Shown: positions 1 to 8,378, counted from the first letter of the stretch. The stretch: DNA of 64,000 nucleotides from CADEFQ01 sp050249415 (GCA_050249415.1 JBFWQO010000011.1:70077-134076); one strand, 5' to 3'. Numbers and translations are program-made. Notes: generated from the sequence alone by a model not told the origin.

Positions 1-1558
1 AGTTGAAGCCGCAGCTGTCGACCGCAGGACTGTTGCAGGCAATCCCGGTCACGACCTCGCCGTGGTTCTCCACGACCTGGTACTTGGAATTGCCCAGGGC
101 CCAGACATCGTTGCTCGAGGCGTTCGACGAATAGAAGCCGAAAGTCGCCGACCCCCGGTCGAAGGTCGAGGTCAGGCTGATATCGTTGGTGAAGGCTTCG
201 AGATCCTTGCGCACTTCCCAGGCGCCGAACTGCTGGATGAATTCGTTGCTGCCGATCGCGCGTCCGGTGACGGAACCGGTGATCGGTCCCGTGACGACGG
301 CGCGCGTGTCGACCGCCGGGTTGGCGAGCAGTGCGCCCACCTGCACGGCAGGGCCATCCGGCACGAGGCCGATCGTATCGGCATCACCGCTCGTGAAGCT
401 GAAGCGATCGGTGAGCTGCCAGCCGTCGGCGATGTCGAGCACGACCGAGCCGCCCGCCATGGCGCCGCGCCAGCCGCGACCCTCGTCGAGATCGAGCGTC
501 TTGCGTGTCGCGTTGGCCGCCGCGGGATCGCCGCCGTTCGGGAATGCGGCGGACGCGTTCGTCGTGATGATCTGCTGGCGCCGGTTCAGGGGTCCGAGCT
601 GGTTGTAGCTGGCATCCACGCCCGGCACGTTGAACGCGACCGGCAGGTACCACTGGCCGTAGTCGTCGGTCTGGCGGTAGAACAGGTTGATCCTGCCGTT
701 GTCGAGTTTGCGGGTGAGGTTGATCGTGAACTGCTGGCCCTCATCCGAGTTGTAGCCGGCGTCCCTGATGCCCGGCGAACTCGTGATATAGCCGCCGATC
801 ATGTAGTAGAAGTCCTCGGCCAGCGCGCCGCTCACGTAGCCGTCGACGCGGCGCAGGTCGTAGTCCGAGGTCTTGTACTTGATCACGCCGTGCGTTTCAT
901 CGCCGCCCTCGCGCAGGATGAAGTTCGTCGTCAGGCCCGGCTGGCCGTTCGAGAACACCGGATTCGGACCGCCGCGCAGGGCCTCCATCCTGAGCACGGT
1001 CTCGTCGATGCGAAACAGCGTGGTGTTTTCCATGAACGACAATGTCGGGATCGGGAATACCGGGGCGCCATTCACCGAGACCGTGAGGTAGGGTGCGTCG
1101 CCGCCACCCGGGAACCCGCGCACCATGACGTTCGCGCCCGCGACGCCGCCCGAGCTCTCGGTCCACACGCCGGGGACGAGCCTCAGGAGATCCGCGGTGC
1201 TCTGCGGCGAGAATTCCGTGATCTCTTTGTCGCTGACCGTGGTGATCGCGAAGCTCGCATCGAGCTTGCGGATCTCGGCGCCCGCCGCCGTACCGGTCAC
1301 CACGACTTCCTGCAGGGGCGCCTCGGCCGGCTGTTGACTGCCGACCTGTGCCCTCACCGGCATTGCCGCGAGCAGGAGAGCAGCACCTGCGGCAACGAAA
1401 CGTAACGCGACCGCGCAAACGCTGTCGTCGCGCCCCGCACCGATCGATGGCTTTGATGGCGGATCAGACCGCCGCATCCATGCAGTCGGGCGCCGACGAC
1501 GCATGTGCGCCATCCCTGTCGCCCGCCGATTGCCCACAAGCCCGTATTCCCGGTTCAT
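1..1558 (-). CDS. TonB-dependent outer-membrane receptor (N-terminal part, cut by window edge)
   Basis: Outer-membrane transporter that uses TonB/ExbBD energy to import a large substrate. Only the first 519 codons are here; the barrel continues past the left edge. The ATG at 1558 follows a GGGGG ribosome-binding run. A basic leader is followed by a hydrophobic signal stretch ending in AMPVRAQ, then a TonB box (QEVVVTG) and a plug domain with the segments LLRLVPGVW and VRGFPGG. The neighbours are an exported glycosidase-fold protein and a LacI regulator on the same strand, so uptake of an oligosaccharide is the likely role (inference). Family assignment is firm; the substrate is unknown. Confidence 0.9.
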   Translation of the reverse strand, partial: MNREYGLVGNRRATGMAHMRRRRPTAWMRRSDPPSKPSIGAGRDDSVCAVALRFVAAGAALLLAAMPVRAQVGSQQPAEAPLQEVVVTGTAAGAEIRKLDASFAITTVSDKEITEFSPQSTADLLRLVPGVWTESSGGVAGANVMVRGFPGGGDAPYLTVSVNGAPVFPIPTLSFMENTTLFRIDETVLRMEALRGGPNPVFSNGQPGLTTNFILREGGDETHGVIKYKTSDYDLRRVDGYVSGALAEDFYYMIGGYITSSPGIRDAGYNSDEGQQFTINLTRKLDNGRINLFYRQTDDYGQWYLPVAFNVPGVDASYNQLGPLNRRQQIITTNASAAFPNGGDPAAANATRKTLDLDEGRGWRGAMAGGSVVLDIADGWQLTDRFSFTSGDADTIGLVPDGPAVQVGALLANPAVDTRAVVTGPITGSVTGRAIGSNEFIQQFGAWEVRKDLEAFTNDISLTSTFDRGSATFGFYSSNASSNDVWALGNSKYQVVENHGEVVTGIACNSPAVDSCGFN

Positions 1559-1620
1559 TGTGCCCCCTCGGTTGATCGCGTCCGTCAGACGTGCCCGATA
1601 TTCTGCGAACACCCGGGCGT

Positions 1621-1634
1621 TGTCAACGCTGTCA
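1621..1634. promoter_or_regulatory. candidate LacI-family operator upstream of the TonB receptor
   Basis: TGTCAACGCTGTCA, an imperfect 14-bp palindrome (5 of 7 base pairs), about 63 bp upstream of the receptor start. The half-site CGCTGTCA recurs at 3807-3814 and 3889-3896, both near the start of the next gene of the locus. It is a plausible binding site for the LacI regulator encoded at 3874-4908. This is motif similarity only. Confidence 0.4.
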
Positions 1635-1639
1635 TGTAA

Positions 1640-1659
1640 TTGTGGTTTTCATACCACAA
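1640..1659. promoter_or_regulatory. perfect inverted repeat in the receptor promoter region
   Basis: TTGTGGT and ACCACAA form 7-bp perfect arms around a 6-base spacer (TTTCAT). It lies between the end of the glycosidase-like gene (1662) and the receptor start (1558). The 20-bp size and central position fit a second operator or a regulator site; it differs from the CGCTGTCA motif nearby. Confidence 0.4.
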
Positions 1660-1661
1660 CT

Positions 1662-3821
1662 TCATGGAGGGTCGCTTTCCGGCGGCCGCATGGCGAGGTA
1701 GGCGGTGCTCCAGAGCTGCGCCGCGTTCGATTCGTCGACGTGTGCACCCTCGGCGCCGAAGGGCGCCACGGCGTACTGCCCGCGTTCGTACCGCCAGGAC
1801 CAGAGCTCGGAATTGGCGAACCCGCGCGCCGCTTCGATCACGGCCCAGAGCTCCGATTGCGCCGACGCGAGGCGCTGGCGCAATTGCGCGGACAGATCCC
1901 GGCGCTGCAGCTGACGTTGCAAGCCTGCCGCCAGCAATGCCTGCTGCCACGACCAGATCACAGTGCCGTGGTAGGCATCGCGGGAGAACCTGCCCTGCAA
2001 CGCCGTGGGCGCGAACGCCGGGTTCGCCACCACGAGACCGGCACCCGTCAGGAGACCCGCCGGGAACGGGCGCATCATCGAGGTCACCGCCAGATCGAGT
2101 GCGCGCGCGTCAGGGTGGCCGAGGAGCAGCACGAAGCCCTCGTCCGAGTTCACGATCGGTATCGGTGCACCGGCCGCGTCGAGTGCTATGGCGTGAAACC
2201 GCAGCCCACCGTCGCCTGCGCGCCCGCCGGCGAGCGCGCCGAGCGCGGCGTCGGCCGACACGCCGAGGTGCCCTGCATAGGCGCGGATATCGGCGCGCGC
2301 CACGGGGCCCGCGACGCGCACGACGAAGTAGCCTGCCGCTTTCTCTCGCCATACCGCGGCCGCACGCGCCGCTCCAGAGAGCCGCGCGCGATCGGCAGCG
2401 GCGAGGTACGGCGTGAGCAGCCCGCTGTCGCGGAGGCGCGCCGCTGCTGCCACCGCGGCCGGCACGAGCGCAGCGTTGACATCGAACGGATAACGCCCGC
2501 CACCGAGCCCGTCGTGGCTGTCGCGCCATTCCCCGACCGCTCGCCCCGGCAGCAGCGCGACGAGGTTCGAACGGCGAGGATCTGCCGCAAACGGCGCCGC
2601 GCGCTCCATCACGAGCCGCAGGTTGCGCAGCAGGCGGTCGCCATTGCGGTCGTGTGCGCCGGGCTCCCCGGCGCCTCCATCGGAGGCGGTCCTCGAGCCG
2701 AGAAACGCCGCCGCGCGCGCACGCCCCCGGGGATCGTCGAGCAACCACGACGCGACGACCGGCGCGAGCAGGAAATCGCCGTCGATCATCCCGTAGTCGT
2801 AGACGGGCGCCGACGATGTCGTACCCTGCGCGGCGCGGTGTTCGAGAACCGCGTACTCGCCGATGCTCTCCTCGTGGGCGACCTGGCCGCGCGCAGACAG
2901 GCGCGCGAGCACGGACTCGATCCCCGCTTCCACGGCGCGCGGCGTGAGCACGGGCATCAGCAGGCGCAGGGTCATCAGCGTGTCGCGACCGAAGTAGGTC
3001 AGGAATCGCCATGAGCCCGCGAGGAACTTCTCGCGGAACGCCAGGAACTCGAGTGTCTGCCGCATGGCGGCGTCCGGCGCAGCGTCAGCCGTGAGGAGTT
3101 CGCCCGCCGGTAGCGGTGTCAGGGGAGGCTCGCCGGTCGCGGCGGTGATTTCGAGCTCGATGCGGCCATCGTCGGGCGCGACGATCTGCGCGGCGTCGCC
3201 CCGGCACATCCGTCGCGTCGAGGCATCGGCGCGTTCGGGGTCGTCGACTGCCTGCGTCGCCAGTCGCCCTTTCACAGGCCGCACGCGCAGCAGATAGCCG
3301 GGCGCGCCATCCAGCCGATCGCGCGCCCACTGCAGCTCGCCGGCTTGCGAACTGCCACGCGCCTCCACTGCCGCCGGCACCGGGCCGCCGAGTTCGTAGT
3401 CGCGAAGCACGCGCACGCTCGACAGTACCGCGCGACAGACCGTGAGCGACGGGGCGTCGATCGCCGCGGTCAGCTTCACGCCGTGCAGCGCGCGGCCACC
3501 GGCATCTGCCGCGTGCACCGGCCGCGGTTGATCGACCACGGACCATGAGTCCGGTTTCGACCGCGGCTCGAACCACAGGCCCACGCCGCTGTTGCCGGCG
3601 GGGAAGGCCACGAGGATCCGGGGCCGCATCCCGGACCGCAGCACGACATGGGCAGCCACCGGCCCTTCGCGCAGGAACCAGTTGATGTTCGCGCCCTCGC
3701 GCACTTCGAAGGCGAGCGCCCGGGCGTTGCAGGGGCTCGCGCCGACGAGGGTAAAGACCGCCAACACGGCGGCTCGAGCGAGCACGCCAACTGTCAAATT
3801 GTCTAGCGCTGTCATGTCCAT
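1662..3821 (-). CDS. exported six-hairpin glycosidase-like protein (glycogen-debranching-like)
   Basis: 719 residues with an N-terminal hydrophobic signal stretch (about residues 10-34), so probably periplasmic. The C-terminal two thirds look like an (alpha/alpha)6 toroid of the amylo-alpha-1,6-glucosidase type: blocks FLTYFGRDTLMTLRLLMPVL, EESIGEYAV, YDYGMIDGDF, GEWRDSHDGLGGGRYPFDVN and YHGTVIWSWQQALLAAG, with acidic residues placed as in six-hairpin glycosidases. It probably hydrolyses an alpha-glucan or similar oligosaccharide imported by the adjacent TonB receptor (inference). ATG codons lie at 3821 and 3815. A motif shared with the receptor promoter overlaps the start. The exact glycoside hydrolase family is uncertain. 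Confidence 0.65.
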   Translation of the reverse strand: MDMTALDNLTVGVLARAAVLAVFTLVGASPCNARALAFEVREGANINWFLREGPVAAHVVLRSGMRPRILVAFPAGNSGVGLWFEPRSKPDSWSVVDQPRPVHAADAGGRALHGVKLTAAIDAPSLTVCRAVLSSVRVLRDYELGGPVPAAVEARGSSQAGELQWARDRLDGAPGYLLRVRPVKGRLATQAVDDPERADASTRRMCRGDAAQIVAPDDGRIELEITAATGEPPLTPLPAGELLTADAAPDAAMRQTLEFLAFREKFLAGSWRFLTYFGRDTLMTLRLLMPVLTPRAVEAGIESVLARLSARGQVAHEESIGEYAVLEHRAAQGTTSSAPVYDYGMIDGDFLLAPVVASWLLDDPRGRARAAAFLGSRTASDGGAGEPGAHDRNGDRLLRNLRLVMERAAPFAADPRRSNLVALLPGRAVGEWRDSHDGLGGGRYPFDVNAALVPAAVAAAARLRDSGLLTPYLAAADRARLSGAARAAAVWREKAAGYFVVRVAGPVARADIRAYAGHLGVSADAALGALAGGRAGDGGLRFHAIALDAAGAPIPIVNSDEGFVLLLGHPDARALDLAVTSMMRPFPAGLLTGAGLVVANPAFAPTALQGRFSRDAYHGTVIWSWQQALLAAGLQRQLQRRDLSAQLRQRLASAQSELWAVIEAARGFANSELWSWRYERGQYAVAPFGAEGAHVDESNAAQLWSTAYLAMRPPESDPP
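3800..3814. promoter_or_regulatory. candidate LacI-type operator overlapping the glycosidase start
   Basis: TGTCTAGCGCTGTCA shares its right half AGCGCTGTCA with the sites at 1621-1634 and 3883-3896. It overlaps codons 3-8 of the glycosidase-like gene, so if used it would block initiation; otherwise it is coding coincidence. Confidence 0.25.
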
Positions 3822-3873
3822 ATGACGAGCAGGTTACACGCTTGGCAGCGCCCTGGTGTCTACCGGTCGTTTC

Positions 3874-4908
3874 TCACGGGACTGATACCGCTGTCAACCT
3901 GCAGCGCCCGATGCGTGGTGCGCCCGTGGAGCCTCGCGCCACCAGCTTGTAGGGCAGCGCGCGGACCTGGAACTTCTTCGGCGTGCTCAGGAGCAGGTCC
4001 GCGGCGGCATACGCGAGCTCGCGCGTCGGCTGGTGGATCGTCGTGAGTGGCGGCCACAGCGCACGCGCAAGATCGGTGTCGTCGAAGCCCGCGATGGACA
4101 GTTCGTCCGGCACGGCGATGCCGTGCTCGTGGGCCGCGGCCAGCACGCCGGCCGCCATGTCGTCATTGCTCGCGAAGATGGCAGTCGGTGGCGCATCGAG
4201 CCGGAACAGTTCGAGTGCGGCATTGCGGCCCGACTCGTAGCTGAACATGCCCGGTCGAACCAGCGACGGATCCTCGGCGATGCCTTCCGCGGCGAGCCCC
4301 TTGCGAAATCCCTTCAGGCGATCGCGTGACGCGCTGTGATCGGGGTGCCCGATGATGAACCCGATGCGCCTGTGGCCGAGTCCCGCGAGGTAGCGCGTCA
4401 TGTCCATCGCCGCGGCCACGTCGTCCATGTGGGCGTACGGACAGATGCCGGGATTGTTGCCCGGCGCGATGCGCACGAACGGCACCTTGCGCCGCGTCAG
4501 CAACGCGAGCAGCCCCGGCTGGTCCGTGACGGGAGGAGAGAGGATCAGCCCGTCGACGTGTGTCTCGTCGATGAGCGCCTTGACCTCGTCGATGAACCTC
4601 GCGGAGTGCACGTCGCACTCCTGGAATATCAGCCGGAAGCCGAGCTCGCGGGAACGGTCGCGGGCGCCCGACTGCATGTGATAGACGTAATACGGGCTCG
4701 GATTGTCGTAGAGCAATGCGATCTGGTACGAGCGCCCGCCGGCGAGCGCACGAGCCGCGAGGCTCGGGCGAAAATCGAGCGCCTCGACGGCCTGTTCGAC
4801 TTTGCGTCGCGTCTCCTTGCTGACGTGGGCCTCATTGTTCAGGACACGCGAGACGGTCTTGATCGAAACGCCAGCCGCGGTTGCCACATCGTGAATGGTC
4901 GGCCGCAT
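3874..4908 (-). CDS. LacI-family transcriptional regulator
   Basis: 344 residues, the usual LacI length. The N-terminal helix-turn-helix and hinge are clear (TIHDVATAAGVSIKTVSRVL, then RPSLAARAL), followed by a periplasmic-binding-protein-like sensor domain with the segments HVDGLILSPP, GLGHRRIGFI, FASNDDMAAGVL and SIAGFDDTDLA. It is probably a sugar-responsive repressor of the receptor and glycosidase genes transcribed in the same direction downstream (inference from gene order). An operator-like sequence lies inside its own 3' end at 3883-3896. The inducer cannot be told from sequence. Confidence 0.92.
   Translation of the reverse strand: MRPTIHDVATAAGVSIKTVSRVLNNEAHVSKETRRKVEQAVEALDFRPSLAARALAGGRSYQIALLYDNPSPYYVYHMQSGARDRSRELGFRLIFQECDVHSARFIDEVKALIDETHVDGLILSPPVTDQPGLLALLTRRKVPFVRIAPGNNPGICPYAHMDDVAAAMDMTRYLAGLGHRRIGFIIGHPDHSASRDRLKGFRKGLAAEGIAEDPSLVRPGMFSYESGRNAALELFRLDAPPTAIFASNDDMAAGVLAAAHEHGIAVPDELSIAGFDDTDLARALWPPLTTIHQPTRELAYAAADLLLSTPKKFQVRALPYKLVARGSTGAPRIGRCRLTAVSVP
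3883..3896. promoter_or_regulatory. candidate LacI operator upstream of the glycosidase gene
   Basis: TGATACCGCTGTCA, a 14-bp imperfect palindrome with TGA/TCA ends and a central CG, the usual architecture of LacI-family boxes. It lies 62 bp upstream of the glycosidase start, inside the 3' end of the regulator gene, and shares CGCTGTCA with the site before the receptor. Confidence 0.45.
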
Positions 4909-4941
4909 GGCCCCATCATAGCCTCGTGGCGCGCGGACGGG

Positions 4942-5508
4942 CTATGGCGCCGCGCTGCGCGGATCGACGCGCAGGTTCGCGCGATACTGCGCGGCACGCG
5001 CCCGATAGTGCGCGGCGCTCGCCGCGATCAGCGCGAGCTCCCGCTCACCCGCCTGGCGCACGATCCTGCCGGGGGCGCCCATCACGACGCTGCCATCCGG
5101 AATATCGCGTCCGGGCGGCACGAGCGCGCCTGCAGCAATCACGCAATGGCGGCCGACACGCGCGTGGTCGAGCACCATCGCGCCGTTGCCGATCAGCGAT
5201 TCGTCTGCAACGGTGCAGCCGTGCAGCAGCGCGCGGTGCCCGATCGTGACGTGGGCGCCGATGCGCGTCGGCTCGCCTTCGTCGGTGTGGATGATCGTGC
5301 CGTCCTGCACATTCGTGCCGGCGCCGATCTCGATCCAGTCGCTGTCGCCGCGCAACACCGCCTGGAACCACACGCTCGCTCCGGCACCGAGACGCACGCT
5401 GCCGATGACCTGCGCGCCCGGTGCGACATACCAGTCGTCGCCCTCCGCTGCCATCCGCCGCTCACCGATGACGTATATCAAGGGACTCTCCGGCGCATAC
5501 GCGCGCAT
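4942..5508 (-). CDS. gamma-carbonic-anhydrase-like hexapeptide-repeat protein
   Basis: Left-handed beta-helix protein of the YrdA/PaaY/gamma-carbonic-anhydrase family, 188 residues from the ATG at 5508. Imperfect hexapeptide repeats run through residues 30-150. Metal-site-type histidines occur in IHTDEGE, TIGHRALLHG and the following turn, and SLIGNGAMVLDHA is a family hallmark. The family forms trimers with metal sites between subunits; function ranges from carbonic anhydrase to CoA-thioester hydrolysis, so none is assigned. An in-frame upstream extension to 5607 is rich in Arg/Gly and looks non-coding, so the internal start was chosen. Ends 33 bp downstream of the LacI gene on the same strand. 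Confidence 0.85.
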   Translation of the reverse strand: MRAYAPESPLIYVIGERRMAAEGDDWYVAPGAQVIGSVRLGAGASVWFQAVLRGDSDWIEIGAGTNVQDGTIIHTDEGEPTRIGAHVTIGHRALLHGCTVADESLIGNGAMVLDHARVGRHCVIAAGALVPPGRDIPDGSVVMGAPGRIVRQAGERELALIAASAAHYRARAAQYRANLRVDPRSAAP

Positions 5509-5632
5509 GGCGCCGGGACCCCGGCCCGGGCCGTCCGGATTGTGCAGCAGCGCGGGACGATGAATTCCAGTCCGACGGCTTTTTCTGCGCCCGCCGCGAC
5601 GGCACACTGATCTCCGTCACAAGGAGCAGATC

Positions 5633-5713
5633 GTGTTCACCTTCCGCAACCGCTCGGTATTTCCGGTCATCGCCGCGCTCGGCGTCGCCCTCGCGTTCGC
5701 GTTGCTCGGCTGA
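5633..5713 (+). CDS. possible 26-residue hydrophobic small protein
   Basis: A GTG codon at 5633 preceded at proper spacing by AAGGAG (5621-5626) opens a 26-codon frame, beginning MFTFRNRSVFPVIAALG and ending ALLG. It is basic at the N-terminus and then a single hydrophobic helix, as in small inner-membrane proteins. It lies in the gap between two minus-strand genes, and its last 47 bases overlap, in the opposite direction, the lysine-rich tail of the beta-propeller gene. The strong ribosome-binding site argues for translation; it could also be the remnant of a longer gene. Confidence 0.35.
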   Translation: MFTFRNRSVFPVIAALGVALAFALLG

Positions 5714-6827
5714 CCTTTTTCTTCGGCGCAGGTTTGCGCCGTGCCGCGGTTTTGTGCCGCGCCGGCACCTTGCGCCGCGCCGCAGGCTTTTTCTTCGCCG
5801 CGGACTTTTTCTTCGCCGCGCGCTTCTTTTTCGGGCCGGCCTTCTGCTGCCTGGCCGCAGGGCGCCTCTTCCTGCCGGTTGCACGCGACCGGCCCGCATA
5901 CACCGCGATGCCGGCGAGCGCGCGCGCCTGCCCCGTCTGCACCTTGCCGACGACGGCGCCCGACGCGAGCGACACCCTGGCGACCTCGCCCGTGAAGAAG
6001 CTGCCGACATACGCATGGCGTGCGTCGGCCGAGAGCGCGATGGTCGCCCAGCCGAAGCCTTCGAGCGCTATCGAGCGCACGGTTTCGCCATGGTCGTTCA
6101 CGACGTCGATCCGCGCGCCGCGCAGCACGTACAGCATCCCGTCCGGCGCATAGGCCATACCGAAGAACATCTCGGGCGGGCCCTGGAAAGGCGGCTGGAA
6201 CGACTGCAGGTCGGGCAACTGGCGATCGTTCGCGAGGTCGTACCGCAGGAGGCGCGGCCCGGTTTCCGAGCAATACACGATCGTGCGCCCGTCGGGCGCG
6301 AGTGCCGAGCCGGTGATGCCGAGAAACCCGCCCATGCCGCCGTGGGTCTGCGTCGCGTATTCGTGCATGAGCGTACCGTCGGCGGCAAAACGCCACAGGT
6401 GGCCGTCGCCGAAGCGGTCGCCGCCCGGAAAGAACGGCAGTTTCGTCTTCATGCGCGCGGCGATCTCGGGACGGATCGTGTCTCCGACGAGGTGCTCGCC
6501 GAGGAAGAACGAACCGTCCTGCGCGAAGTTCACGTGCGAGTAGGCGCGTGTCGGCAGTTCGTCGCGGATCTGCACGCGCCCGTCGGGGTGGATGTTCAGC
6601 ACGACGAACGCGTGCGAATCGAACGCCCACAGCACACCGCGCGCATCGAAATTCAGGCCCCCGACGAGGTGCGTCGTGGCGCCGAGCCACAGGACGCCCT
6701 TCTGCCCGAGGTTCGCGTCGTACTGGATGATGCGGCCGCGGCCGGCATGGTCATCGAGCGGATTATCGAGCTCGGTGACGCCGACGAACACGTCGCCCCT
6801 GGCAAACGGCTTGAAACTGTCACTCAT
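5667..6827 (-). CDS. beta-propeller (SMP-30/NHL-like) protein with histone-H1-like Lys/Ala tail
   Basis: 386 residues from the ATG at 6827 (MSDSFKPF); an upstream in-frame extension to 6893 looks non-coding. Residues 1 to about 300 contain repeated blade-like motifs (GRGRIIQYDANL, GLNFDARGVLWAFD, GHLWRFAADGTLMHEYAT, GSALAPDGRTIVYCSETG, FGMAYAPDGMLYVL) typical of six-bladed propellers of the gluconolactonase/NHL group. The last roughly 85 residues are almost only Lys, Ala, Arg and Pro in KKKRAAKK/KKKPAARRK repeats, like histone H1 and bacterial H1-like DNA-binding tails. No signal peptide is seen, so it is probably cytoplasmic. Function unknown; the tail suggests nucleic-acid or polyanion binding (inference). 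Confidence 0.75.
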   Translation of the reverse strand: MSDSFKPFARGDVFVGVTELDNPLDDHAGRGRIIQYDANLGQKGVLWLGATTHLVGGLNFDARGVLWAFDSHAFVVLNIHPDGRVQIRDELPTRAYSHVNFAQDGSFFLGEHLVGDTIRPEIAARMKTKLPFFPGGDRFGDGHLWRFAADGTLMHEYATQTHGGMGGFLGITGSALAPDGRTIVYCSETGPRLLRYDLANDRQLPDLQSFQPPFQGPPEMFFGMAYAPDGMLYVLRGARIDVVNDHGETVRSIALEGFGWATIALSADARHAYVGSFFTGEVARVSLASGAVVGKVQTGQARALAGIAVYAGRSRATGRKRRPAARQQKAGPKKKRAAKKKSAAKKKPAARRKVPARHKTAARRKPAPKKKVSRATRTRGRRRARR

Positions 6828-7024
6828 GCGCCGAGCATAGCGGGTCCGCGGACTGTCAGGCGGACTCGATGGAACAATGACCACAGGCGGCACGGCCGAT
6901 CCTGTTCAATATGGGCGGCCGGCCTCGCCTTCGCATTGCGGGGTGCGCATGGCACACTTCATCGGCTGGCGGAGACGCCGATGGTCGCACCGGTACCGAC
7001 CGGGCTTTAACGGGGAGAGGTGAC

Positions 7025-8341
7025 ATGGGAGAGTTACAGGCCGGACTGCGTTGCGGTCCGGACACGGGGCGGGCACGCGCCATCTGGGCGCTGGGCCTGA
7101 TCGCGGCGCTCTTCAGCGCCGGTGCCGAGGCAATGCCCGCATTTGCGCGCCAATACAATGTGACGTGCGCGGCATGCCATAGCGCATTTCCGCGCCTGAA
7201 CGCCGGCGGCGAGGCCTTCGTCGCGGCGAATTTCCGGTTTCCGCACTGGCGCCAGACCACGCTCGACGTCGGTGACGAGCGCCTGGCGCTGCCGCGCACA
7301 TTGCCGCTCGCAATCCGTGCCCAGGCCTTCGTCCAGACCCGCAGCGGCGAGGACATCGACCCCGCCACGGGCCAGACCGGGCGGGATTCCCGCGCCGACG
7401 TGCAGGCTCCGTACATGATCAAGCTGCTGTCGAGCGCACCGCTCTCGGATCATGTGAGCTTCTACTTCTACGGCATCTTCGCCGAGAAAGGCGGCAACGG
7501 CGAAGTCATCATAGAAGACGCCTGGTTCAGCCACGACGATGTATTCGGCACGGGAGTCGCCGCCCAGCTCGGCCAGTTCCAGGTCTCCGATCTGATGTTC
7601 CCGCGCGAAGTGCGGCTCACGTTCCAGGATTACTACGCTTACCGGGCCGCCGGCATCACTTACGATCGCGGCCTGATCCTGGATCGCGCGGTCGGCCCGG
7701 TGGATGTGGCGGTGGGCCTCGTCAACGGCAACGGCATCGAGCAGAACTTCAGCATCGACAGTCCGGGCTACAAGCGCCCCGACAAGATGTTCGACAACGA
7801 CACCGACAAGAGCTATTTCGGTCGGGTCGGCTTCGGACTCGGCCCGATCAATGTCGGCCTGTTCGCATTGGCGGGCAAACAGGCCAGCGCGGCCGGATTC
7901 GCCGGCACTGAAACCGGCACACGGCAAAGCGACAAGCGCATCGCCGGCGTCGACCTGTCGGGTACCGTGGCGGGAAACGTGCACTGGTTTGCACAGGGCC
8001 TGTGGAATCGCTGGGACGGCTTCCTCGACGCCGATCCGACGCATGACTTCGAGTGGTTCGGCGGGTTTGCGGGTGTCGACTACATTCCGAACGATCGCTG
8101 GTCGTTCTCGCTGCTCTACAATTACGCCGAAGCAGATGACTTCGCGGGCACCGCCACGATCTACGAGGGCATCTCGATGAACTCGCTGTCCGTCGGCGCA
8201 TCGTACTACCTGATGCGCAACCTCAAACTGGTCGTCGAAGTGAACGGCGACCTGCTGGGCAAGACACGCGGCGGACCACCCTACGTGGGGCATCAGACCA
8301 GCGAGAACAGCCTGCTGGTGGGTTTCGACACGGCGTTCTGA
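7025..8341 (+). CDS. fused monoheme cytochrome c-porin (Cyc2-like outer-membrane protein)
   Basis: 438 residues; the ATG at 7025 follows GGGGAGAGG. A signal peptide (about residues 17-36) precedes PAFARQYNVTCAACH, a single haem-c motif CxxCH at residues 48-52 followed by FPRLNAGGEAF. The rest is a beta-barrel-like sequence with alternating hydrophobic residues and aromatic strand ends, closing in a terminal Phe (GFDTAF). A haem domain at the very N-terminus fused to a porin is the architecture of Cyc2, the outer-membrane Fe(II) oxidase, but the same layout occurs in proteins of unknown function. Probably moves electrons across the outer membrane (inference). Single gene, convergent with the MFS gene. 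Confidence 0.75.
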   Translation: MGELQAGLRCGPDTGRARAIWALGLIAALFSAGAEAMPAFARQYNVTCAACHSAFPRLNAGGEAFVAANFRFPHWRQTTLDVGDERLALPRTLPLAIRAQAFVQTRSGEDIDPATGQTGRDSRADVQAPYMIKLLSSAPLSDHVSFYFYGIFAEKGGNGEVIIEDAWFSHDDVFGTGVAAQLGQFQVSDLMFPREVRLTFQDYYAYRAAGITYDRGLILDRAVGPVDVAVGLVNGNGIEQNFSIDSPGYKRPDKMFDNDTDKSYFGRVGFGLGPINVGLFALAGKQASAAGFAGTETGTRQSDKRIAGVDLSGTVAGNVHWFAQGLWNRWDGFLDADPTHDFEWFGGFAGVDYIPNDRWSFSLLYNYAEADDFAGTATIYEGISMNSLSVGASYYLMRNLKLVVEVNGDLLGKTRGGPPYVGHQTSENSLLVGFDTAF

Positions 8342-8350
8342 GCGGGCCGC

Positions 8351-8364
8351 CCGCTCGTGAGCGG
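8351..8364. terminator. short hairpin between convergent genes
   Basis: CCGCTC-GT-GAGCGG, a perfect 6-bp stem with a 2-base loop inside a wider GGCCGC/GCGGCC pairing, 10 bp after the cytochrome-porin stop and before the MFS stop on the other strand. Only a short TTT follows, so it is at best a weak two-way terminator. Confidence 0.4.
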
Positions 8365-8378
8365 CCTGCGTTTCGAGC

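Noticed and set aside
62..1405. Long plus-strand open frame opposite the TonB receptor
   Set aside because: Shadow of the minus-strand receptor: no domain character, Arg/Ala/Val-rich as expected from GC-rich antisense, while the minus strand has signal peptide, TonB box and plug motifs.
5509..5607. 33-residue N-terminal extension of the hexapeptide-repeat protein
   Set aside because: Arg/Gly/Pro-rich with no family similarity; the internal ATG at 5508 gives the normal family start.
7025..8341. Definite assignment as Fe(II) oxidase Cyc2
   Set aside because: Architecture alone is shared with proteins of unknown role and no iron-oxidation partner genes are in the window; kept as Cyc2-like only.
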